DNA from: CAVYTF01 sp963771435
Lineage (GTDB): Bacteria > Bacteroidota > Bacteroidia > Chitinophagales > Chitinophagaceae
DNA length: 64,000 bases
NCBI GenBank assembly: GCA_963771435.1
Contig: CAVYTF010000022.1
Span: 62,001-126,000 of the forward strand
Reading direction: 5' to 3'
Positions 32,953-40,685 of the stretch are shown here, in pieces. The notes beneath the pieces are model-generated. The model saw only the letters and a list, made by a program, of their open reading frames with translations, was not told the origin of the DNA and did not search any database. The translations under genes and the position numbers were made by a program. Within the stretch, counting starts at the first letter, position 1, and each line of letters begins with the position of its first letter.

Positions 32953-35007
32953 ATGAAAAAAATTGTACTCTTTGTTTTGGTTGCTGCTTGTGTTTGTAAA
33001 ACAACGGGGAGTTTTGCACAGGTGAATGTGGGGGATTCGCTGGCATTGGTGAGTTTGTATGATAGTGCGGGCGGGGCAAGCTGGACAAATACATGGGATC
33101 TGAATACACCTGTGAGTGGGTGGTATGGCGTTACCGTATCAGGAGGGAGGGTAACTACCATTGAGATGGAAAGTAATAACTTAGTTGGCGCCCTTTCAAC
33201 TTCATTGGGAACTCTTTCTATGCTTACTATTCTTGATCTGTACACCAATGAGCTAAGTGGCAGTATTCCTGCTTCCCTTGGTAATCTTACCAATTTGACG
33301 TACCTGTTACTTGGCGGGAATGAATTAAGCGGGAGTATTCCGGCAACGTTGGGTAATCTTACAAAGCTTTATGCTTTGGATCTTTCAGTAAACCTTTTGT
33401 CTGACAGCATCCCTGCTTCGTTAGGCATCAGCAGACTTGAGTACCTGTATGTTTACAATAACCAATTATCGGGGAACATCCCTACTTCTTTTGGGCATGG
33501 ATATTTTTATTTTTATAATAATGACTATAATTTTTCAGGAATTGAGCCGATAGCTGCTTACAGGGCGCCGTATCGTGATACAGGACTTGAATTTACTCCG
33601 CAGGCGGCAATTTCACTTCACTATGCGAGTGGAACATTTTCTGTAACAGCAGGAGGCACTTTAGCTAATGATACTTTTCATTGGTATAACGGCAGTCAAT
33701 TAATAGCTGTCAATGTTGGTGATTCTACATTTTCTTCAAATGTTTCAGGCAGATATTCTGTAGCTGTCACTAATTCAGTAATAACTGCTGCTACCAAGAC
33801 CTATAATAATCTCACTTTGTATAGTGATACAATTATTATTGGGGGAGATTCTTTGATCATGCCGGCGCATCCACGTGTTGAATACGCTGACCGCCAGTAC
33901 ATAGACACGAGCGGGTGGACGTATTATTATTGGGACAATAACACGCCGAATGATTATACGGATGATACGCTGCTGCTATCTTTAAATACGCATGGGCAAA
34001 ACATAGGCACTATTGGCGATGGTATGTTTGCTGTAAAGCTGGTGGCTACGGCAGGCGCGGGCAGTAATTCAGGTATTGAGTTAACCAACCCGTTGATCAC
34101 AAACCCTTCGGGCTATTGGGTGATGAACAGGTATTGGCTAGTAACTGCTACAAAAGAGCCAATGGCTAATGTAGGCGTGAGGTTTTATTATAACGCTCAA
34201 GATCTTGCAGATGTAAACGGCTCTTATCCAACTCATAACCTTACCAATCAACAGCTTATTTTTTATAAAGAAATAGGAGGCAACCCTGACCCAACTACTG
34301 ATCTTGCAGGGGCAACAGCAATTATAAGCATATTGCCATCTACTTATGCAAGTGATACTACATGGACTTATCACCAATTGACAGATACTACAAGCTATGC
34401 AGAGTTCAGCGTAGCAAGTTTCTCAGGCGGGGGTGGCGGTGGGACAGGGAATGATCAGACGTTGCCGATAAAACTGCTAAACTTTACAGCTATTAAAGAG
34501 GGTAGTAAGAACCTGCTGCAATGGACAACAGAGCAGGAAGTGAATAGTAGTTATTTTGAAGTGGAGAGGAGTGGTGACGGAGTTAATTATAAAGCTATTG
34601 GGCAAGTGAATGGGACTGTGAACAGTAGTGTTGCAAAGAATTATTCGTTGGTTGATGCCAAGCCTGTAAATGGTATGAATTATTACAGGTTGAAGATGAT
34701 GGATAAGGATGGGGAGTTTAGTTATAGTTTGGTAAGGACTATTAATGAAGCGGTGAGTTTTGTGGCGAGTATTTATCCTAACCCGGTGCAGAATAATTTG
34801 AACCTGAGCTTTAGTAGTGATAAGGCGATGGAGGTGCAGGTTGAGGTGGTTGATAATGAAGGGAAGGTGGTTGCGACGCAAGAAATGGGGGTGGCTGCAG
34901 GGGTATCGATACAGGGTATGAATGTAGGTGGGTTGAGTAGCGGGGTTTATTATGTGAGGGTGGTTGGAAGTGAGGGAGAGACGGAGGAGAGGTTTGTGAA
35001 GGAGTGA
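32953..35007 (+). CDS. Leucine-rich-repeat surface protein with T9SS sorting tail
   Basis: 684 residues. A signal peptide (MKKIVLFVLVAACVCKTTGSFAQ) is followed by a plant-type LRR region, about residues 60-190, with repeats of SGSIPASLGNLTNLTYL form. The centre (200-510) is beta-rich with no recognised domain and ends in a glycine run. From about 520 a segment KLLNFTAIKEGSKNLLQWTT and VERSGDGVNYK matches the conserved block before type IX sorting domains, and the C-terminus (YPNPVQNNLNL, GVYYVRV, ERFVKE) is the type A sorting domain. The protein is therefore secreted through T9SS and attached to the surface. LRRs suggest binding to protein or polysaccharide. Confidence 0.92.
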   Translation: MKKIVLFVLVAACVCKTTGSFAQVNVGDSLALVSLYDSAGGASWTNTWDLNTPVSGWYGVTVSGGRVTTIEMESNNLVGALSTSLGTLSMLTILDLYTNELSGSIPASLGNLTNLTYLLLGGNELSGSIPATLGNLTKLYALDLSVNLLSDSIPASLGISRLEYLYVYNNQLSGNIPTSFGHGYFYFYNNDYNFSGIEPIAAYRAPYRDTGLEFTPQAAISLHYASGTFSVTAGGTLANDTFHWYNGSQLIAVNVGDSTFSSNVSGRYSVAVTNSVITAATKTYNNLTLYSDTIIIGGDSLIMPAHPRVEYADRQYIDTSGWTYYYWDNNTPNDYTDDTLLLSLNTHGQNIGTIGDGMFAVKLVATAGAGSNSGIELTNPLITNPSGYWVMNRYWLVTATKEPMANVGVRFYYNAQDLADVNGSYPTHNLTNQQLIFYKEIGGNPDPTTDLAGATAIISILPSTYASDTTWTYHQLTDTTSYAEFSVASFSGGGGGGTGNDQTLPIKLLNFTAIKEGSKNLLQWTTEQEVNSSYFEVERSGDGVNYKAIGQVNGTVNSSVAKNYSLVDAKPVNGMNYYRLKMMDKDGEFSYSLVRTINEAVSFVASIYPNPVQNNLNLSFSSDKAMEVQVEVVDNEGKVVATQEMGVAAGVSIQGMNVGGLSSGVYYVRVVGSEGETEERFVKE

Positions 35008-35014
35008 TCTATAA

Positions 35015-35058
35015 GCCACAAGTACGCTTTACACTTGGCTATGCTGCATACTTGCGGC
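35015..35058. repeat. REP-like hairpin
   Basis: GCCACAAGTACGC (35015-35027) and GCATACTTGCGGC (35046-35058) form an inverted repeat with 11 of 13 pairs and an 18-base loop. It lies directly after the LRR gene and before the duplicated sorting-tail fragment. Confidence 0.65.
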
Positions 35059-35065
35059 AGTGAGG

Positions 35066-35203
35066 GTTGCGACGCAGCAGATAGAGGTTGCTGCAGGGGC
35101 ATCGACGCAGGGTATTAATGTTGGGGGATTGAGTAATGGGGTTTATAATGTGTGGTTGGTTGGTGAGGAAGGGGAAACGGAGGGGAGGTTTGTGAAGGAG
35201 TAG
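35066..35203 (+). pseudogene. Detached copy of a T9SS sorting tail
   Basis: 45 codons in frame to a TAG (35201-35203) encode VATQQIEVAAGASTQ, then GINVGGLSNGVYNV and RFVKE, matching the last residues of the LRR protein (VATQEMG, GMNVGGLSSGVYYVRV, RFVKE). No start codon or secretion signal precedes it. It is best read as a remnant of a partial duplication of the C-terminal domain, with the REP-like hairpin at the junction. Confidence 0.85.
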
Positions 35204-35276
35204 GAGTTTTGAACCACTAAGGCTCCAAGGAACAAAGACATACGAAGGGCTGTTCGTGGTTGGTGGTTGTGTTTTT

Positions 35277-35316
35277 TACCGCAAAGGGCACAAAGGGCAC
35301 GCAAAGAGCGCAAAGA
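35277..35316. repeat. GCAAAGGGCACAAAGGGCAC short repeat
   Basis: Four copies of a GCAAAG(G/A)G word with 10-base period, just before moaD. The complement matches the family at 292-331. Confidence 0.75.
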
Positions 35317-35319
35317 AAA

Positions 35320-35562
35320 ATGAAAACGAAGATACTTGCATTTGGCATAGCGAAAGAGATGGTTAAGGATAGCGCCATTGTTGTTGAATGGGCGCAGGTA
35401 AGTACGGTGGGCAACCTTAAGATAATATTGGAGGAAAAATATCCTGGGCTAAAGGGGTTGGGGAGCTATATGATAGCCGTGAATAATGAATATGCTGAGG
35501 ATGGACTGCTGATCGAAGAGGGGGATGAAGTGGCTGTTATTCCGCCTGTGAGTGGAGGATAG
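35320..35562 (+). CDS. moaD: Molybdopterin synthase small subunit MoaD
   Basis: 80 residues from the ATG at 35320; an upstream in-frame ATG would place the repeat words into the protein, so it was rejected. The beta-grasp fold ends in IPPVSGG, where the terminal Gly-Gly is adenylated and converted to a thiocarboxylate that gives sulfur to molybdopterin. The partner MoaE and the activating MoeB domain are encoded close by. It converges with the mobA-moeB gene and overlaps its end by 26 bases. Confidence 0.9.
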   Translation: MKTKILAFGIAKEMVKDSAIVVEWAQVSTVGNLKIILEEKYPGLKGLGSYMIAVNNEYAEDGLLIEEGDEVAVIPPVSGG

Positions 35563-37228
35563 GGGCGGCAAATTGTTTTTCCCTCCATGCTTTGAGGCCG
35601 CCATCAAGAGAGAGGAGTTCGCAACTTTCAAACTGTTTATTTATAAGCCTTATGGCTTCTGCGCTACGCCTTCCGGATTGGCAATAGAAGACGACAGGCT
35701 TATTGCTATCAATTAGAGAGAGGTTTGTTTCTATTTCTGCAAAGGGTATGTGTTTGCCGCCGATGTGGTAGTGGTTTCTTTCTTCGATATTCCTGACGTC
35801 AATTAATTCAAACAAACCATCCACCATACCGTTTCTTAGCTCATTCACTGAGATGAGTTTTATAGGTTCTGTTGACGGCAATGCGGTAATGGTTGTTTTG
35901 GTTGTGATGCCTGTTTTGATGATGCGGCTTTGGAGGGTGAGGGCATCGAGTATCAAAAGCTTTCCTGTAAGGAGTTCACCTGTGCCGGTGATGTATTTAA
36001 TTACTTCGTTTGCCTGCATGCAGCCGATGATGCCGGCAATGGTTGGCAGGACGCCGCCTTCGGCACAGGAAGGGATTTGGGGGGCGTTGACATCGGGGAA
36101 TATATCCCTGTAGTTGGGAGAGCGGGTTCCATCTTTGTTCAAGGTATTTAATACGGACAACTGGCCTTCGTACTGGTAAATGGCTGCATAGACAAGAGGT
36201 TTGCCTGCTAGTGAGCAGGCATCGTTGAGTAAATATTTTGTTTCGAAGTTGTCTGTACAATCCACTATGATATCATAGTCCTTAATAATGCCCATTATAT
36301 TGGGTGAAGTTATCTTATCAGTTATAGGTAGCAGTGTTATTTGAGGGTTTTGCTGTTGCAGTTTATTGCAGGCCACCTCGGCTTTTAATAAGCCAACCTC
36401 TGAGGGAGTATATAAAAGCTGGCGGTGAAGATTGCTAGTTGAGATAGTGTCGAAGTCTGCAATGGCGATCGTTCCTACGCCGGTAGCAGCCAAATATTGA
36501 GCAGCAGGGCAACCGAGGCCGCCCGCGCCCACAAGGAGGACTTTAGCGTTTTGCAGTTTGAGCTGTCTTTCTGTTCCGAAGCCAGGCAGGTTTAGCTGGC
36601 AACTGTAGCGTGCTGTTTGTTGCCCTTCTTTTCGTTGATGGATGAGCTGCTCTGCTTTTGCAAAGTCTTCCGGCGTATTTACATTCATCAATGCATCGGC
36701 ATCAGGTGGCTGGAGGATGTGAGCATTGTTGCTTTTTATAAGGACTTTGCGCGGGCAGGTGTAGCCGTTGGCTAAGAAGGAAAGGATGACCTCAAAGCTC
36801 TGCGGTTCCCAGATTGTAATTAATGGTTCGGGGAGACCGTCAAAAGGGCTTTGAAAGGTTGTTGCCATTTTTTCAGCGCTCCTGTTTTGAATAAGGTATT
36901 CTAAAGTGGCGTTATCAAGCAAGGGTAGGTCGCAGGCGACGACAAACCAAGCGGCTTCGGGCTGAGACTTAAAGGCAGAAAGGATGGCGCCGTATGCGCC
37001 GATGCCGGTGTATGAGTCAATGAGTGTTTTATAATCGGTGTTGGTGGCGATTTCCTGTTCGTTTCGGCGGGAGATGAAGACCTCATTGCAGAAAGGCTTT
37101 AGCAGGTCTGCCATGTAGTACTGCTGTTCTTTTCCATGCCAGGGGATGGCGCTTTTATCGCGGCCCATGCGAAGGCTTTTGCCGCCTGCTAATACGAGGC
37201 CATTTAATATGGGTTGCTTATTTATCAT
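35537..37228 (-). CDS. MobA-MoeB-rhodanese fusion protein
   Basis: 563 residues, three domains in one frame. Residues 1-200: MobA-type guanylyltransferase (LVLAGGKSLRMGRDKS; CDLPLLD). Residues 205-440: MoeB/ThiF adenylyltransferase with VLLVGAGGLGCPAAQYL, DFDTISTSNLHRQ, DCTDNF, and CAEGGVLPTIAGIIG. Residues 460-563: rhodanese domain with FYCQSGRRSAEA containing the persulfide cysteine. MoeB activates MoaD, the rhodanese supplies sulfur, and MobA attaches GMP to the finished cofactor. It overlaps moaC by 4 bases, so moaE-moeA-moaC-this gene form one unit. Confidence 0.93.
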   Translation of the reverse strand: MINKQPILNGLVLAGGKSLRMGRDKSAIPWHGKEQQYYMADLLKPFCNEVFISRRNEQEIATNTDYKTLIDSYTGIGAYGAILSAFKSQPEAAWFVVACDLPLLDNATLEYLIQNRSAEKMATTFQSPFDGLPEPLITIWEPQSFEVILSFLANGYTCPRKVLIKSNNAHILQPPDADALMNVNTPEDFAKAEQLIHQRKEGQQTARYSCQLNLPGFGTERQLKLQNAKVLLVGAGGLGCPAAQYLAATGVGTIAIADFDTISTSNLHRQLLYTPSEVGLLKAEVACNKLQQQNPQITLLPITDKITSPNIMGIIKDYDIIVDCTDNFETKYLLNDACSLAGKPLVYAAIYQYEGQLSVLNTLNKDGTRSPNYRDIFPDVNAPQIPSCAEGGVLPTIAGIIGCMQANEVIKYITGTGELLTGKLLILDALTLQSRIIKTGITTKTTITALPSTEPIKLISVNELRNGMVDGLFELIDVRNIEERNHYHIGGKHIPFAEIETNLSLIDSNKPVVFYCQSGRRSAEAIRLINKQFESCELLSLDGGLKAWREKQFAAPILHSQAE

Positions 37229-37701
37229 TTACGTTCAAAGTCTCTTTTGCCGCCTGTCTTTTTTAGAAGCTTTGTTTCTTTAATGACGATGTCATGGCTT
37301 AAAGCCTTGCACATATCGTACACCGTTAATGCTGCGATGGTAGCACCAACCAAGGCTTCCATTTCTACGCCTGTTTTTGCTTCGATGCTTGCCGTGCAAT
37401 CAATTAGTACTTCATAGTCTTTGTTGAGTTGTATATCAATATGGCAATTGTCAAGCCCTAAAGGATGGCAGAGGGGGATTAATTCTCCCGTCTTTTTTGC
37501 GGCCATGATGCCTGCGATGATAGCGGTTTGGAAGACTGCGCCTTTTTTTGTTTGAATATCGCCGTTCGTTAATTGAACCAATACTTCCTTTGGCAGTACG
37601 ACAATTGTTCTTGCAGTTGCCGTTCGTTGCGAAACTTTCTTTTCACTCACATCAACCATTTCAGGCCTTCCCTTCGTGTCTATGTGCGAAAAATCGTTCA
37701 T
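37225..37701 (-). CDS. moaC: Cyclic pyranopterin monophosphate synthase MoaC
   Basis: 158 residues, full length. It converts the MoaA product to cyclic pyranopterin monophosphate. Conserved parts are visible: FSHIDTKGRPEMVDVSEK at the N-terminus, KGAVFQTAIIAGIMAAKKT, and LIPLCHPLGLDNC with the active-site histidine region. The catalytic Lys-rich GVEMEALVGATIAALTVYDMCKA follows (quoted in part: VEMEALVGATIAALTVYD). It sits between moeA and the fusion gene, overlapping the latter. Confidence 0.97.
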   Translation of the reverse strand: MNDFSHIDTKGRPEMVDVSEKKVSQRTATARTIVVLPKEVLVQLTNGDIQTKKGAVFQTAIIAGIMAAKKTGELIPLCHPLGLDNCHIDIQLNKDYEVLIDCTASIEAKTGVEMEALVGATIAALTVYDMCKALSHDIVIKETKLLKKTGGKRDFERK

Positions 37702-37717
37702 CTGTTTGTTGATTTAT

Positions 37718-38920
37718 TTACATTATCTGTTTAAAAGGCCATATCCTGAAAACCTCTTCTTTTTGAAAATCAGTTCTTTCCAAAGGCAGTTCCATGAAGG
37801 CGTCTGTTTGGAGCAAGTTAGCGAAATCTCCCGAGCCGTTCCCTTCGACTGGAATAGCAAGCAACTGACCTTTCTCACTGATGTGCAGCTTTACCTGTAA
37901 GAAATATTGCAATGAGGGTTTGAAAGAGAAGGCTTCAGACAGAATTGCATAGATGTTAGGTATTTCTATATTCAATGATGCTTTGAGCCAAGGCAGGAAA
38001 TAACGGTGAAAACATAGAAAGGTTGAAACGGGGTTGCCGGGGAAAGCGAATATAACTGTGCCTTTTGCATGTGTTCCAAACCAAAAAGGTTTGCCCGGCC
38101 GTTGCTGTACTTTGTGAAATAGTCTTTTTACCTGTAGCTTTTCCAATGCAGCCGGCACATAATCAAATTTGCCCATGGAAACACCCCCGCTTAAAATGAT
38201 GATATCGTATTCGTTAATGTAGTGTTCAAGATGTTCTTCTATGATTGCGGGGTTGTCGGGCAGGTGAAGCAGGTCTGCTTTTACAGCGTATTGTTTGAGA
38301 ATAGCCTGTAGAGTGTAATTGTTTGAGCGCCTTATTTGAAAGGGGGTGGGGGGTTCAGCTATATCTACCAATTCATCACCGGTAGAAATGATAACAATAA
38401 TTGGCAATTTTTTTACTGTCATTGTGACTTTGCCAACGGTTGCAGCAATTGTTATTATGGTTGGTGTGATGAACTGATTGGCTTCCACCAAGACCTCGCC
38501 CTGCTTTTTGTCTTTTCCTTTATAATGAATGTTCTGGTTGATGGATACTGTGGTTGTTTTAATGGTTGCAATGCCGTTCTGTATCTCAATGTCTTCATAG
38601 GGAATAATTGTATCGGTGGTTGAAGGCAATACGGCGCCGGTCATTATTTCGATACAATATTCATCGTTGATGATGTCAATGGGGGGCTGTCCGGCCGACT
38701 GAGTTGCTTGTATTTGAAAGGAGCGGATACCGTTTTCAAAAGCTTTGTGTTTTATTGCAATGCCATCCATGGTGGTGCGGTTGAAAGGAGGCATATCGCG
38801 GTCTGCATAAATGCCTTCTGCTAAAACCCTACCCAAAGAGTTATCAAGCGCAAGGGTTTCCGTTCCAAAATCACGGCATTGCTGCAGGATAATCTTTTCA
38901 GCTTCTTCAACAAGGATCAT
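37718..38920 (-). CDS. moeA: Molybdopterin molybdenumtransferase MoeA
   Basis: 400 residues, full length. It inserts molybdate into adenylated molybdopterin. Signatures: LGRVLAEGIYADRDMPPFNRTTMDG near residue 28 (quoted in part: DMPPFNRTTMDG), MTGAVLP near residue 92, STGDEL near residue 182, LSGGVSMGKFDY near residue 250, and FAFPGNPVS near residue 300. The order and short spacing (16 bases to moaC, 4 from moaE) show it is co-transcribed with the other cofactor genes. Confidence 0.97.
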   Translation of the reverse strand: MILVEEAEKIILQQCRDFGTETLALDNSLGRVLAEGIYADRDMPPFNRTTMDGIAIKHKAFENGIRSFQIQATQSAGQPPIDIINDEYCIEIMTGAVLPSTTDTIIPYEDIEIQNGIATIKTTTVSINQNIHYKGKDKKQGEVLVEANQFITPTIITIAATVGKVTMTVKKLPIIVIISTGDELVDIAEPPTPFQIRRSNNYTLQAILKQYAVKADLLHLPDNPAIIEEHLEHYINEYDIIILSGGVSMGKFDYVPAALEKLQVKRLFHKVQQRPGKPFWFGTHAKGTVIFAFPGNPVSTFLCFHRYFLPWLKASLNIEIPNIYAILSEAFSFKPSLQYFLQVKLHISEKGQLLAIPVEGNGSGDFANLLQTDAFMELPLERTDFQKEEVFRIWPFKQIM

Positions 38921-38924
38921 AGGT

Positions 38925-39368
38925 CTATTTATTCTGTTTCCATTGATAGGTTTCGTCCTCGAAAAGCTCCTTGCCCCAAATGGGCAGTTCGGTCTTTATT
39001 CTTTCCACCGTTTTTTCACATGCACTTATGGCGGCTTTGCGGTGTGCTGATGATGTGAATACAAAAAAACATATTTCGCCTGCGGCGACCCTGCCAAGGC
39101 TATGGAATACGTGCATGCAGGTGAGTGGGTATTCGGCAAAGATGGCTTCGCGGAGCAGGTGCATTTTTTCCAAAGCCATTTGCTCGTAAGCGGTGTATTC
39201 TATGGCAGCTATTATTTTCCCGTCTATTTCATCCGCTCTTATTTGGCCTAAAAAAATGCTGTGGCATCCAATTGCAGTTTGGGTGCTGTGTTTTTGGATG
39301 CTTTCTGCAATGAAGGAGGCTGGAATTGGCCCCTGGTAGAAGATATTTTTTATTTTGCGTTCCTCCAT
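38925..39368 (-). CDS. moaE: Molybdopterin synthase large subunit MoaE
   Basis: 147 residues. It is the catalytic subunit that binds MoaD's thiocarboxylate tail and builds the dithiolene. Conserved segments: HSIFLGQIRADEI, IEYTAYEQMALEKM, HSLGRVAAGEICFFVFTSSAHRKAA (quoted in part: HSLGRVAAGE), and LPIWGKELFEDETYQWK with the basic C-terminus. First gene of the minus-strand cofactor unit; divergent from moaA, 171 bases away. Confidence 0.95.
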   Translation of the reverse strand: MEERKIKNIFYQGPIPASFIAESIQKHSTQTAIGCHSIFLGQIRADEIDGKIIAAIEYTAYEQMALEKMHLLREAIFAEYPLTCMHVFHSLGRVAAGEICFFVFTSSAHRKAAISACEKTVERIKTELPIWGKELFEDETYQWKQNK

Positions 39369-39539
39369 GGCTAAAGAATCTGTTTAAGTGTTATTGCCTG
39401 CCAGCAATTTACTTTTGCGAAGCTATACAATATACACGGGCAACGCAGTTTACAAATAGTTTAAATGTATGAGAATATAGTTTAACTTTATTTGTGTAGG
39501 GTTAGGAAATAAGCCGCGTTTATGTTTTAAATTACCTGA

Positions 39540-40520
39540 ATGATCGTTGATAACTATAGCAGAGTGCATGATTACCTGCGCATTTCGCTGACGGATAATT
39601 GCAACCTGCGCTGTTTTTATTGCATGCCTGAAGAAGATTACGAGTTTACGCCGGCTGCCAAGCTAATGCAAGCCGATGAAATAGAAGCTATTGCAAAAAT
39701 ATTTGTAGAACAAGGTGTAAATAAAATAAGGCTTACCGGCGGAGAGCCTCTTGTGAGGAAAGACGCTGCAGACATTATACTTCGGTTGTCAAAATTGCCA
39801 GTCCATCTTACCCTCACTACTAACGCTACAAGGCTTCATGATTTTATAGATGTGCTGAAGGAAGCAAATGTGCAATCACTAAATATTAGTTTGGATACGT
39901 TGCAGCCGGAGAAGTTCCAACTTATAACAAGGCGCAATTTGTTTTACAGGGTTTTGGAAACCATTCAATTGTTGGTTGAAAAGGGCTTCCATGTGAAAGT
40001 GAATATGGTGGTGATGAAAGGGTTGAACGATAATGAAATAATTGATTTTGTTGAATGGACAAAAAAGACCGCTGTGCATGTACGCTTTATAGAATTCATG
40101 CCATTTGAAAGCAACCGCTGGACGAGTAATAAAGTATTTACATGGAAAGAAATGCTGGACAGAATAGAAAAACAATATTCTGTTGCCCGTGTTGCCGGTG
40201 ATATCCATGACACTTCAAAGAAATATCAAATAGAAGGGCATAAAGGTAGTTTTGCTGTTATCAGTACCATGAGTGCACCTTTTTGCAGCGGCTGCAATAG
40301 GATGCGCCTCACCGCGGACGGCAAAATGAAGAACTGCCTCTTCTCTAAAAAAGAAACAGACCTGCTTGCCGCTTTTAGAAACGGGGAGAGCATAGTGCCG
40401 TTGATCGTTGAGAATGTTCAATCAAAAGCAAAAGAACTGGGCGGACAGTTTACAACGGACTTTGAAAAGATACATACAGAGGATATCCATAACCGGAGCA
40501 TGATTGCAATAGGGGGTTGA
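39540..40520 (+). CDS. moaA: GTP 3',8-cyclase MoaA
   Basis: 326 residues, radical-SAM enzyme for the first step of molybdenum-cofactor synthesis. The N-terminal cluster motif CNLRCFYC is near residue 20, followed by RLTGGEPLVRKD. The C-terminal cluster has CSGCNRMRLT and a third cysteine in KMKNC; the protein ends in the Gly-Gly tail (MIAIGG) needed for activity. It is divergent from the moaE unit, so both can share a control region, but no cofactor riboswitch was found in the 171-base gap. Confidence 0.97.
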   Translation: MIVDNYSRVHDYLRISLTDNCNLRCFYCMPEEDYEFTPAAKLMQADEIEAIAKIFVEQGVNKIRLTGGEPLVRKDAADIILRLSKLPVHLTLTTNATRLHDFIDVLKEANVQSLNISLDTLQPEKFQLITRRNLFYRVLETIQLLVEKGFHVKVNMVVMKGLNDNEIIDFVEWTKKTAVHVRFIEFMPFESNRWTSNKVFTWKEMLDRIEKQYSVARVAGDIHDTSKKYQIEGHKGSFAVISTMSAPFCSGCNRMRLTADGKMKNCLFSKKETDLLAAFRNGESIVPLIVENVQSKAKELGGQFTTDFEKIHTEDIHNRSMIAIGG

Positions 40521-40685
40521 ACCAAATTATTGTATACATTTTCCGGTGTTAACAAATTCTACATTAGCTCCCTGCCGTATAATTCCTTATTTTCGCAACT
40601 TGCTTTTTTTTAAAGATGCTGATGTTTTTCTTTTAACATAGTAGCACATCTGCTGTCTAATCATACACAAAAGCATTAACTATTC

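Noticed and set aside
39369..39539. Molybdenum-cofactor riboswitch between moaE and moaA
   Set aside because: I looked for the conserved stems and found no convincing paired structure in the 171 bases.
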